A stretch of 64,000 bases of DNA, from contig CALUKD010000001.1 in NCBI GenBank assembly GCA_944321125.1, positions 1 through 64,000 on the forward strand. Reading direction: 5' to 3'. Positions 16,801 to 24,284 of this stretch are shown here, piece by piece. Below the pieces are notes generated by a model. That model was not told the origin of the DNA, searched no databases, and saw only the letters and a list, made by a program, of their open reading frames with translations. This stretch comes from Candidatus Butyricimonas faecavium (lineage in GTDB: Bacteria > Bacteroidota > Bacteroidia > Bacteroidales > Marinifilaceae). The position numbers and the translations under genes are program-made. Each line of letters opens with the position of its first letter. Position 1 is the stretch's first letter.

Positions 16801-19509
16801 GCATTTGTTGTCAAAACAGAACAAGGGAAAGCCGTCATCGCAGAAATAATGGCGGGAATGTACGACGCTTCGTTGGATAAGATTCATCCACATTACTGGA
16901 ATTTCAATCCTGTCTACTCCACTTATAGTATGACTCCCAGATGGAGATATACTGCCTATCCGCTAAACGGTTATCTAAGCGAACGTATCAAATGGACAAA
17001 TGTCCCCGGATTTGAATATGACGTATTAAATCTATATGGCTTAAATCAGTTCGGATTCTCTAATCGGGCTCAAATCATGGTAAGAGGATACGAGGAGGCT
17101 ACACCGGAAGCACTAATGGATGCGGATGTTGTCGTTGCCGGAAAAGTTGCAGGAGTTCCCGGTTTAAGTAATTCGGATACGAAATTCTACACTAGAGGGC
17201 TATCCTCTTTTAAAAAATCCAAAGACGGAGTTCCGGCTACCGGTGAACTTGCCTCCCCGGAAATCAGACAAAATTTCCAAGAAACAGCATTCTTTTTTCC
17301 CCAGCTTCTGACGGATTCTACCGGTAACGTGGTCATTAAATTTACGGCACCGGAATCAACTACCACGTGGAAATTTATGGCTCTGGCACATACTCCGACC
17401 ATGCAATTCGGACAAATTGAAAAACTCATCGTTACAAGCAAGAAGTTCATGGTCAACACGAACTTACCACGATTTGTACGCACAGGCGATAAAGTCGTAT
17501 TACAGGCCACGATCAATAATCTCACGCCGGAAACACAACAAGGAGAAGCTTACCTTGAATTATTTGTTCCCTCCACAAATACCGTGATCAATAAACAACA
17601 GGTGACCTTTAACGTGAAGGCGCAGGAAAGTCAAACCGTCAGCTTTGAGTTTACAGCCCCGGAGAATATAGATTTACTCGGATGTCGCATAGTTGCCTCT
17701 TCCTCGGAATTCAGCGATGGAGAACAGCACGTATTGCCCGTCGTGTCTAACGCGACTTTAGTTACCCAAACGTTACCTATATTCATGAATCGACAAGGCC
17801 AGCAGGCATTCAAGTTAAAAGCCCCCAAAGGTATTACTCCATATCGTCTGACTCTGGAACTCACGGCAAATCCGATATGGTATGCAGTATTAGCACTACC
17901 GACAATAAACACTCCGCAAACAGATAATGTAACAGAGATCACGGCATCCTATTATGTCAGCACACTTGCCACGGCCATTGCCAACGCAAATCCACAAATC
18001 ACAAATACAATCCGGCAATGGATGCAAAAACCGGATGCAGTACTGACCTCTCCGCTAGAGAAGAACCAAGAATTGAAATCTATCCTATTACAACTTTCAC
18101 CTTGGGTAACCGAGGCTCAAAATGAAACTCAACAGATGCGTTCACTGGGAGAACTTCTAGATGTCAATCGCCAAAACTATATCTCTCAACAGGCTATTGA
18201 TAAACTTGCCGAACTGCAAAATGAAGATGGCGGATGGTCTTGGTTTAAAGGATTCAACTCCAGTACTTTCATAACAGAGAATGTGCTTGAAGCTATGTCA
18301 AGGCTTGTCTCTTTAAATGTCACAAGTCACCCGGAACAGGTGAAAAAAATGCAAATCAAGGCGTTACAATTCCTAGATAAACAAATACAGGAATCATACA
18401 AACACGTGAAGACGGCGGGATATTCTCAGATCCTGTATCTATACACGCGTAGCGCATATCGGGATATCCCATTAACAGATGCACTAGAAGCCCACAAGTA
18501 TTATCTTGGACAACTAGAGACATCGTGGACAAAACTTTCTCTTTACGAAAAAGCTTTGACAGCCATTGCCATGGAACGTTACGGGAAAACGGATATTGCA
18601 AAACAAATCATTCGCTCTCTGAAAGAATATTCCACGACAACTCCCGAAATGGGGATGTATTGGGCAAACAATCGTTCTAGCCTGTTCACGAATTCTGCCA
18701 TTCAAACCCACGTGGCCATCATGAGTGCCTTCCGGGAAATTGAAGGAAATTCCACGGACACAGAATTGATGAAACAATGGTTATTGCGACAGAAACAAAC
18801 CCAGAGCTGGGGATCCACCCCCACCACGGTAGACGCTATCTACGCCTTGTTACTTACGGGTAATAATCAATTAGCTTCATCAGAGGATTTGAGCGTTAAA
18901 CTCGGAAATAAGAATTTGAATGTCTCCCCGGAAGAAACAACACTCGGTTATATCAAGCAAACTTTCACGGGTAAAGAAATTACCCCCAAAATGATGAACG
19001 TAACTCTTTCAAAAAAGCAACAACAGGCAAGTTGGGGTGGGCTATATTTACAATACTTTGAAAAACTAGATAAAGTTACCAGCCATTCAAGCGATATTTC
19101 CGTGAAGAAAGATCTCTTCATCCAGAGAGAAAGCGATAATGGAAATACTCTGACACCTCTAGTTGGACAGAACTTACAAGTCGGAGACCGAATTTGTATC
19201 CGTATCACAGTAACCAATAACCAAGATATGCAATTCGTACATCTGAAAGATTTGAGAGCCGGATGCTTCGAACCCACAGAACAACTTTCAGGTAATCGTT
19301 GGCAAGAAAATCTTGGTTACTATCAGGAAACCACGGATGTTACAACAAATTTCTTCTTTGATTTTCTTCCAAAAGGCACGCACGTGTTCGAATACACGGT
19401 ATGGATTGCCCAAAGCGGGACATATCAAGATGGTATTACCACGTTACAATGTATCTATGCACCGCAATATTCAGCGAATAGTGATGCCGGAAGTATTACC
19501 GTTCAGTAA
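13801..19509 (+). CDS. Alpha-2-macroglobulin-like protein without thioester
   Basis: A 1902-residue protein with a cleavable signal peptide (MKRLLIATVLLFSILVAFG); no lipobox cysteine is present. Residues ~30-370 are helical and TPR-like. Macroglobulin-type beta domains follow: VNLFTDRAVYRPGQTVYFSG (MG2-like, about residue 552) and AEYKRPKFEITF. Around residues 1155-1250 is the A2M core (QETAFFFPQLLTDSTGNVV, then TAPESTTTWKFMALAHT). The helical domain that would carry the thioester has LAELQNEDGGWSWFKG near 1475, and I find no CxEQ motif anywhere, so it cannot trap proteases covalently. Bacteroidetes encode many such large A2M-like envelope proteins of uncertain role. No PBP1C gene, the usual partner of proteobacterial A2M, is adjacent. 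ATG codons at 13801 and 13804 are both possible starts. Confidence 0.88.
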   Translation: MMKRLLIATVLLFSILVAFGQKNVSDKENEAAPKTALIEAQKDYQKAIKEKNSPLLIQSLIRQIKYQSLIDMDSIPPMLQNLEEYIETDQNIVEKSILHSLLAELYQMYFNSQQSKINRRTPITGYVPRNMTEWTSNIYREKIFQHALDAVKAQLQLSEVNCLTYKEILVLGKNSPALRPTMYDFLVYRSIDILSTISRYNKQEPITNKQLLFAPVKEFVQMPIEVKKMDVYSNTLKLYQSLLQSEIAAQRTDAILISDLDRLEYANNNIGLSLYDSLYIQALEQLAQQYSKNPYKVEILYKLAQYYYQGNYLSDNRDYQKALNICNSGIRQFPKYFRIGILKQLAKEITQTTVSYSINPNVYPGHKQKVNLSFKNLSEISISLYKITEPTLAYLNLNKRALKREKISTYTYRLPKRLASQDTILLLPVPNTGLYQLTVSYANNSKADSSYFSSSRLSTIARKTGETSYNVLVCDLVSGKPIEGAKVKIYKGNGQKYSLAGEFSSDKNGIASLNESNPDNYYQVTLGEDNHGMINHLPYQYMGRTDAKLSSVNLFTDRAVYRPGQTVYFSGISWEATQDVSKAIAGKKYTITLQDMNQQVIAKQEVQTNKFGSFAGKFTLPQEVLNGMFMISTDGGRQMISVAEYKRPKFEITFNPLKDAYKLGDQLTVSGIAKTYSGVNIENSKVTYTIQTRTFDWGLQENTIAAGKTQTNAKGEFQISFKTKESPNTPAIYRGFETYTVSVTITTSNGETQEAQYPIIITNQRYQLTSLIIPEINKDIPSEIPVTTQNQLGYPLTENITYELFSLKPLQKLGEQYDERNLPIDKKVREGMFTTGENKKLEMDFSSLPSGAYLLKFAGTGNNKDITYQKVIYLYSSQDKRPPYPTYYWCVQEKTTCAPGEDAKILVGSSAKDVYVLYEVYSNQKFMERKRFMLNNSNTILSIPYKEIYGPTADVFISYIKDNKFFLENITLTRKEASKQLDIITKTFRDHLIPGQQEEWAFVVKTEQGKAVIAEIMAGMYDASLDKIHPHYWNFNPVYSTYSMTPRWRYTAYPLNGYLSERIKWTNVPGFEYDVLNLYGLNQFGFSNRAQIMVRGYEEATPEALMDADVVVAGKVAGVPGLSNSDTKFYTRGLSSFKKSKDGVPATGELASPEIRQNFQETAFFFPQLLTDSTGNVVIKFTAPESTTTWKFMALAHTPTMQFGQIEKLIVTSKKFMVNTNLPRFVRTGDKVVLQATINNLTPETQQGEAYLELFVPSTNTVINKQQVTFNVKAQESQTVSFEFTAPENIDLLGCRIVASSSEFSDGEQHVLPVVSNATLVTQTLPIFMNRQGQQAFKLKAPKGITPYRLTLELTANPIWYAVLALPTINTPQTDNVTEITASYYVSTLATAIANANPQITNTIRQWMQKPDAVLTSPLEKNQELKSILLQLSPWVTEAQNETQQMRSLGELLDVNRQNYISQQAIDKLAELQNEDGGWSWFKGFNSSTFITENVLEAMSRLVSLNVTSHPEQVKKMQIKALQFLDKQIQESYKHVKTAGYSQILYLYTRSAYRDIPLTDALEAHKYYLGQLETSWTKLSLYEKALTAIAMERYGKTDIAKQIIRSLKEYSTTTPEMGMYWANNRSSLFTNSAIQTHVAIMSAFREIEGNSTDTELMKQWLLRQKQTQSWGSTPTTVDAIYALLLTGNNQLASSEDLSVKLGNKNLNVSPEETTLGYIKQTFTGKEITPKMMNVTLSKKQQQASWGGLYLQYFEKLDKVTSHSSDISVKKDLFIQRESDNGNTLTPLVGQNLQVGDRICIRITVTNNQDMQFVHLKDLRAGCFEPTEQLSGNRWQENLGYYQETTDVTTNFFFDFLPKGTHVFEYTVWIAQSGTYQDGITTLQCIYAPQYSANSDAGSITVQ

Positions 19510-19516
19510 ACAAAAA

Positions 19517-19547
19517 GAAAAGTTGAGAATTAAATTCTCAACTTTTC
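19517..19547. terminator. Bidirectional terminator between A2M-like gene and rprY
   Basis: A perfect 14-bp stem (GAAAAGTTGAGAAT 19517-19530 with ATTCTCAACTTTTC 19534-19547), 3-base loop, with T-rich sequence on both sides. It sits between two convergent genes and can serve both. Confidence 0.88.
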
Positions 19548-19564
19548 TTTTTATAGTCTCACAT

Positions 19565-20257
19565 TTATTTCTCTTCCAAAATTAAACGGAAACCTGATCC
19601 ATGTACATTCTCTATTTTGATTGCTGGATCATCTTTAAAATATTTCCTCAACTTGGTCACGTAAACATCCATGCTACGGGCCGTGAAATAATCGCTAGCA
19701 CCCCAAATCTCGTTCAATGCCTTATCACGTTGTAACAAACCATCCCGATGGTAATATAATAATTCCAACAAACGAGACTCTTTCGGGGTCAATTTAATGA
19801 CTTCATCCCCTTTCGTGATTGTACGCAACTCTGTATTAAACAAGTAAGCTCCCAACTCGATCAATTTAGGTTTCACCTCAGTTTCCTCGTGTTCACAACG
19901 GCTGAGAATAGCCTTAATCTTAAAGATCAACAACTCGGAATCAAACGGCTTAACAATATAATCATCTGCCCCAATCTCGTACCCCAACTTCATGTCATCC
20001 TTCATACTTTTAGCGGTGATATACACGAAAGGCACTGTAACGTCCAGCTCCCGGATTTTCTTTCCTAAAGTAAAACCATCCATCTCGGGCATCATCACAT
20101 CCAATAGACACAAATCAAACTTTTCCTTACGAAATGCTTCAAAGCCATCGACTCCGTTCGTGCAGTGTATCACATCGTAATCGGATAACTCCAAATAAGA
20201 TTTCAGAACCGACCCGAAACAAGGGTCGTCTTCTACCAAGAGTATTTTATGTCCCAT
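19565..20257 (-). CDS. rprY: OmpR-type response regulator, RprY-like
   Basis: 230 residues. The N-terminal receiver domain has acidic pocket D10/D11, phospho-acceptor D53 (CLLDVMMPEMDG), Thr in YITAKS and Lys in ADDYIVKPF. The C-terminal OmpR winged helix (from ~135) includes LTPKESRLLELLYYHRDGLL and YVTKLRKYFKDDP. It closely resembles Bacteroides RprY, the partner of sensor RprX, known to affect tetracycline-related and oxidative-stress phenotypes. The sensor kinase gene is immediately upstream (27-base gap), so the two are co-transcribed. The symbol rests on recognition of the sequence, not on a search. Confidence 0.85.
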   Translation of the reverse strand: MGHKILLVEDDPCFGSVLKSYLELSDYDVIHCTNGVDGFEAFRKEKFDLCLLDVMMPEMDGFTLGKKIRELDVTVPFVYITAKSMKDDMKLGYEIGADDYIVKPFDSELLIFKIKAILSRCEHEETEVKPKLIELGAYLFNTELRTITKGDEVIKLTPKESRLLELLYYHRDGLLQRDKALNEIWGASDYFTARSMDVYVTKLRKYFKDDPAIKIENVHGSGFRLILEEK

Positions 20258-20284
20258 ATCTATTTATTTATATATTTACTATTT

Positions 20285-21883
20285 TCAATTTTCCATTTTA
20301 AAAATAATTTCTACCTGAGTCCCCTTGTTTTTCTTCGAGATTAACTGTATCTCTCCCCCGTGTAATTCCACGATCGATTTCGCATAGCTCAACCCCAATC
20401 CGAATCCTTTCACGTTATGCACATTCCCGCTAGGCACCCGATAGAAACGCTTAAATACCTTGTCCTGCGCCTCTTTCGGAATTCCAATTCCGGTATCCCG
20501 AACACCAATAATAAAACGGTTGCCCTCCTGTTTCGTGTATATGTATATATTCAACGAATCATGGGAATATTTAATGGCATTATCAATCAAATTACACACG
20601 ACATTCAGCATATGTACCTCATCCGCAGATATTACATAACCTTCCGGATCTAGTTCGGCACGAATAACTCCCCCCTTCTCCTCTACTTGCAGCCTAAAAT
20701 GTTCTACGGCCTCATCTACCAGCACGTTCAAGTTTACAGGGACTTTTTTCAAATGTACTTCTCTCCGGTCCAGCTTAGCCTGCAACAAGATTCTTTCCAC
20801 GTATTTATTCATCCGCTCGTTCTCGTTACGGATCATTGAATTAAACTTCAATATCTGGGTTCGATCGTTCAGCACTTTTTCTTTCTCAATAGCAGATGTA
20901 GCCAGAGAAATCGTCGCTAACGGGGTTTTAAATTCGTGTGTCATGTTATTGATAAAATCATTCTTGATCACGGACAATTTCTGTTGCCGCATGATAATCA
21001 CGATCGTAATAATAAACACGCTCATCAAACCGATAATGCAAAAACCCGAAGCGATAAACATCCATCCCATATTATTATAGAAAAGAGAATCTTTCGTGTC
21101 AAACATCACGCACAGGTTCGCATCTTTCGTAGTTTGGTCATTGGGGAACAACTCCACGTAATAGAATCCTCTTGTTCCCTTTTCCTTGATATATTGTACA
21201 ATTTGCTCCCGGGTCATGATTTTCCACGTGAACGGGTTGTCAATGCCCGTATTAATCATTTCCTCTTTCAGATAAGGATTCAAATCAACGTTCTCCAAAC
21301 GTTTTTCCACCTGGGCCATTTGCGGATCCTTTTCCCTCAAATAACGAATCACGAATTCCCGAACCAAATCCATCATTCTCTGGCGTTCCAACGAATCGGC
21401 TAATCTTTCAGCTTCTGATGTTGCGGAGCGCATCACCTGATAAAGGATATTATTATCTCGGTCCGTTTCCAAGATATAACCAGGTCCCATTCGCCCTCCA
21501 GGATTCATGAATATCCTCAACATACTAGAAATTCCTCCTTGCCCTTCTCCAACGCTACCTTTCGAGAAGGCAAGCGAAAAAAGAGAGATTCCGTTATTAC
21601 TCGGGTCTTCATCCGCCAATACAGAATCCTGAGCATGATTCATCGTAGAAATAACTTCTTCTACCTGCGTGTAACGTTCTTTCAAATCATTAAAAAGACG
21701 GATATTATTAGTCTGCTCGACCAGATTGACAGCTTTTCCTAAAACATCATACACCTTTGAAGTGAAACGGGCCTCACCTTCCCGCATACTATATTTCATC
21801 CAAATCCATTGTACGCTCACCACCGCAATAAAAGCGATAAGCATAATGATAGATAATATTCTGATTATTATTTTTTTAATCAT
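20285..21883 (-). CDS. rprX: Sensor histidine kinase, RprX-like
   Basis: 532 residues. A first transmembrane helix at about 8-28 (ILSIIMLIAFIAVVSVQWIW) is followed by a ~240-residue periplasmic sensor region without a named domain that I recognise, and a second helix near 272-297 (MFIASGFCIIGLMSVFIITIV). The HisKA dimerisation domain carries the phospho-accepting His316 (NNMTHEFKTPLATISL). The ATPase domain has the N box (NLIDNAIKYS), the G1 box (DTGIGIP) and G2 (GFGLGLSYAKSIVELHGG). All catalytic motifs are intact. It should phosphorylate the regulator encoded just downstream. Most of its upstream region up to 21960 is short, so the promoter lies close to the start. Confidence 0.87.
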   Translation of the reverse strand: MIKKIIIRILSIIMLIAFIAVVSVQWIWMKYSMREGEARFTSKVYDVLGKAVNLVEQTNNIRLFNDLKERYTQVEEVISTMNHAQDSVLADEDPSNNGISLFSLAFSKGSVGEGQGGISSMLRIFMNPGGRMGPGYILETDRDNNILYQVMRSATSEAERLADSLERQRMMDLVREFVIRYLREKDPQMAQVEKRLENVDLNPYLKEEMINTGIDNPFTWKIMTREQIVQYIKEKGTRGFYYVELFPNDQTTKDANLCVMFDTKDSLFYNNMGWMFIASGFCIIGLMSVFIITIVIIMRQQKLSVIKNDFINNMTHEFKTPLATISLATSAIEKEKVLNDRTQILKFNSMIRNENERMNKYVERILLQAKLDRREVHLKKVPVNLNVLVDEAVEHFRLQVEEKGGVIRAELDPEGYVISADEVHMLNVVCNLIDNAIKYSHDSLNIYIYTKQEGNRFIIGVRDTGIGIPKEAQDKVFKRFYRVPSGNVHNVKGFGLGLSYAKSIVELHGGEIQLISKKNKGTQVEIIFKMEN

Positions 21884-21960
21884 AAGCTGCCATATACAAT
21901 CAGCGAAAATAGCATTTTTATTTCATCATGCAATGACTTGAAAAGAAAATATCATGAAAA

Positions 21961-21985
21961 AGAGGTACCCGGGTAAGGTACCTCT
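21961..21985 (-). terminator. Terminator of the DUF4369 lipoprotein gene at 22043
   Basis: A perfect 9-bp stem (AGAGGTACC 21961-21969 with GGTACCTCT 21977-21985). On the minus strand it is followed by TTTTTC. It lies 58 bases past the gene's stop and upstream of the rprX start. Confidence 0.8.
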
Positions 21986-22042
21986 AAAAAACAACTAAGT
22001 AATAAAAACGGGAAAATTAAAACCACTTAATGGTTTTATGCT

Positions 22043-22726
22043 TTATTTTAATTTGCTCTCTAATACTTTGTAGATATTACTTTCTTTATTTTCAATAACC
22101 ATTTTGCTGAACAGTTTCTTTTGCAGGTCCAAACTATCTACTAACTGGTCTTTAATCAAAAATAAAGAAATTTCTTTACGTGGATTAGCAACTATCAAAT
22201 CTCTTGTCCAATTGGCTTGTTTTTTCAGAAAACGTTGTTTTTGCAATTGGTGAATACCCAGCATAACTTCGTCATCCTTGGTAAGTTTTTCTTTTTTACT
22301 AATCTTTTCTATACGCTTGTCAATCTTGGCAATATCCTCACCAAATCTTTCCTTGTACATTTTCTTGATTTCCTTGTATTCGTCCATCAAACCAGAACCA
22401 TTAGCTTCAATTTGATCCGGGAATTTGATTTTGCCTTTAATCCAAATCATATCCTTTGTATCCAGAATAGCCTCAACGGTAGCCTTCCCATCAATATCAA
22501 CCCATACACGTCCCGGGATTTTAAACTGATCCGTTCTTAAATCTATTTTACCATCTTTCACCTCTTGTTGAGCCAAAATCGTCAACCCCGGTTCACCTGG
22601 CATTTCTGCCAGTAATTTTACAGTTCCGTTCAGTCCTTCTACTTCTCCCCGTACTTTTACAGTATCACTATCGCATGCACAGAACAAAAGTGTGGCAAGT
22701 ACTAAAAATAAACTAAATCTTTTCAT
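22043..22726 (-). CDS. DUF4369-type lipoprotein
   Basis: 227 residues with a lipoprotein signal (LATLLFCAC, Cys near 18). Residues 25-125 have the DUF4369 pattern: VKVRGEVEGLNGTVKLLAEM, then a GKIDLRTDQF strand and a WVDIDGK strand. This domain is the usual N-terminus of Bacteroidetes thioredoxin-like lipoproteins, but no thioredoxin domain follows here. The rest is helical and highly charged (YKEIKKMYKERFGEDIAKID). The paralogous-looking gene upstream at 22868 does carry a thioredoxin-like C-terminus. Function unknown; outer-membrane or periplasmic face is inferred from the signal. Confidence 0.8.
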   Translation of the reverse strand: MKRFSLFLVLATLLFCACDSDTVKVRGEVEGLNGTVKLLAEMPGEPGLTILAQQEVKDGKIDLRTDQFKIPGRVWVDIDGKATVEAILDTKDMIWIKGKIKFPDQIEANGSGLMDEYKEIKKMYKERFGEDIAKIDKRIEKISKKEKLTKDDEVMLGIHQLQKQRFLKKQANWTRDLIVANPRKEISLFLIKDQLVDSLDLQKKLFSKMVIENKESNIYKVLESKLK

Positions 22727-22867
22727 AGCAAATTAAGTTTTATCTCCCATCCATGTTTTACCATGAATGTAAGTTTCATCTGTTATTTTATCAAGCTTTT
22801 ATATTAAATCATACATCACAGCAAGCAATATTACCCACTGTAAATATGGACAAATATACAAAAAAAT

Positions 22868-24163
22868 TTATAACCCCACACTTCTTAAAAGTAATTTAGC
22901 AGAGCTTGATGGTTTCGGGGCATCAACATCAACAATCCGTCCCTCCGGATCAATCAGCATATAGCGGGGCATTACGATAAGCATGTAGCGAGAATAGAAG
23001 GCATATGTGTTGTTTACGACATAATGTTCTCCAGGGAGATTTTTCACTTGTCCCAGCCATTGGGATGGTCCCATACAAAAAGTAGCAAAAAGAATATTCT
23101 TATCTTTATACTCTTCAACAAGTTTTTTCCATTCGGTCTGAACCTCTTCATCCATCTCACCATAGCCAGAAGCCCAAACAGATATATACAGGAATTTACC
23201 TCTCAAATCTTTTAAATATAATGCTTTTCCGTCACTATCCAGCAAAGCAATATTCGGAGCGGTAGCTCCTGGTGACAATTTACGCCAACGGTCTACCAGT
23301 TGTTTTATCTTCACCATTTTACTAGTGTCTGATACTTCATTCCAACATACTCCCAATAAATAATCGGCGTCTTTTAATCCGTTTTCCTGAAAATAATTAT
23401 AAACGACCTCTGATAATAAATAATCCCGTACCTTTACACTATTGACATTTGACCGGATATAATTGACCAAGCGGCGCATACTGAAATTTTGTCCCTTGTA
23501 ATAAATATAATTCAAAACAAAACGTTGATAGCTATCAAAAGCTAACATCTCTTCGTTGTTAATGTCAAACTCGGACACAAAGTTATCATACAACATTCCC
23601 GGCTTATATAATGTATCAAAAGCCATATGGCTACGAGGGTAATGCATCGCCTGCTCTGCAACGCGATACCTGATACGTTCCTGTTCTTGTTTTGTAAATT
23701 CTTCCCCTAAGTTTTTTGCTTCCAACAAAACGATACTGGTATTAATATTTTCTCGCATTCTATTCACAAAATCCTTCTCGCTCAGTTTATATAAATTAGG
23801 ATCATAAATAAAATATCGATTTTGTTGTTCCTTCAAATAAATATTAATTGCACTCAATGTACCTTTAAATTGCAAGGAATTAGACACATTCCTTACATTA
23901 TTCATACTGATTTCTAAATCTTCTCCAGGAGTTAAAAAAACTTGAATTGAATAAGGAATAAAACGAGCATAGGTACCCTTTTCCAGTTCTATCTTACCGG
24001 AAAAATAATGTTTCTCATCCAGCCGAAACTTATGAAGACTATCGTTTACTTGAAAATAAACCACAGTATCACCCGTCTCAACCCTGCCCGATACCTGTAC
24101 GCTTTTATTACGAGTACAAGCAACGAAAAGAATAATAATTATTATACCTACAAAACTCCTCAT
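22868..24163 (-). CDS. TlpA/thioredoxin-like lipoprotein lacking the CxxC active site
   Basis: 431 residues with a lipoprotein signal (IIIIILFVAC, Cys near 16). Residues 22-110 form a DUF4369-like N-terminal domain (VSGRVETGDTVVYFQVND), followed by a helical linker region (~120-290). The C-terminal ~140 residues have the TlpA/AhpC thioredoxin fold: ATAPNIALLDSDGKALYLKD, LRGKFLYISVWASGYGEM, and the cis-Pro region VMPRYMLIDPEGRIVD. Where the fold normally has W-C-x-x-C, this protein reads W-A-S-G-Y-G, so both redox cysteines are missing and disulfide chemistry is unlikely. It may act as a binding or chaperone module (inference). The downstream DUF4369 gene is 141 bases away and may share its function. 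Confidence 0.83.
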   Translation of the reverse strand: MRSFVGIIIIILFVACTRNKSVQVSGRVETGDTVVYFQVNDSLHKFRLDEKHYFSGKIELEKGTYARFIPYSIQVFLTPGEDLEISMNNVRNVSNSLQFKGTLSAINIYLKEQQNRYFIYDPNLYKLSEKDFVNRMRENINTSIVLLEAKNLGEEFTKQEQERIRYRVAEQAMHYPRSHMAFDTLYKPGMLYDNFVSEFDINNEEMLAFDSYQRFVLNYIYYKGQNFSMRRLVNYIRSNVNSVKVRDYLLSEVVYNYFQENGLKDADYLLGVCWNEVSDTSKMVKIKQLVDRWRKLSPGATAPNIALLDSDGKALYLKDLRGKFLYISVWASGYGEMDEEVQTEWKKLVEEYKDKNILFATFCMGPSQWLGQVKNLPGEHYVVNNTYAFYSRYMLIVMPRYMLIDPEGRIVDVDAPKPSSSAKLLLRSVGL

Positions 24164-24238
24164 GCATCAACACATTAATTTTTAGAGTACAAAGATATAT
24201 AATCAACAAAAAACTATGTGTTAAAAAAAAGGTAAATA

Positions 24239-24266
24239 AAAAAGGCAACCACACGGTTGCCTTTTT
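24239..24266 (-). terminator. Terminator of the TPR lipoprotein gene at 24285
   Basis: A perfect 12-bp stem (AAAAAGGCAACC 24239-24250 with GGTTGCCTTTTT 24255-24266) and 4-base loop, giving a T-run on the minus strand past the stem. It lies 18 bases past the stop codon. Confidence 0.9.
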
Positions 24267-24284
24267 GCATATCTTAACAGATAA

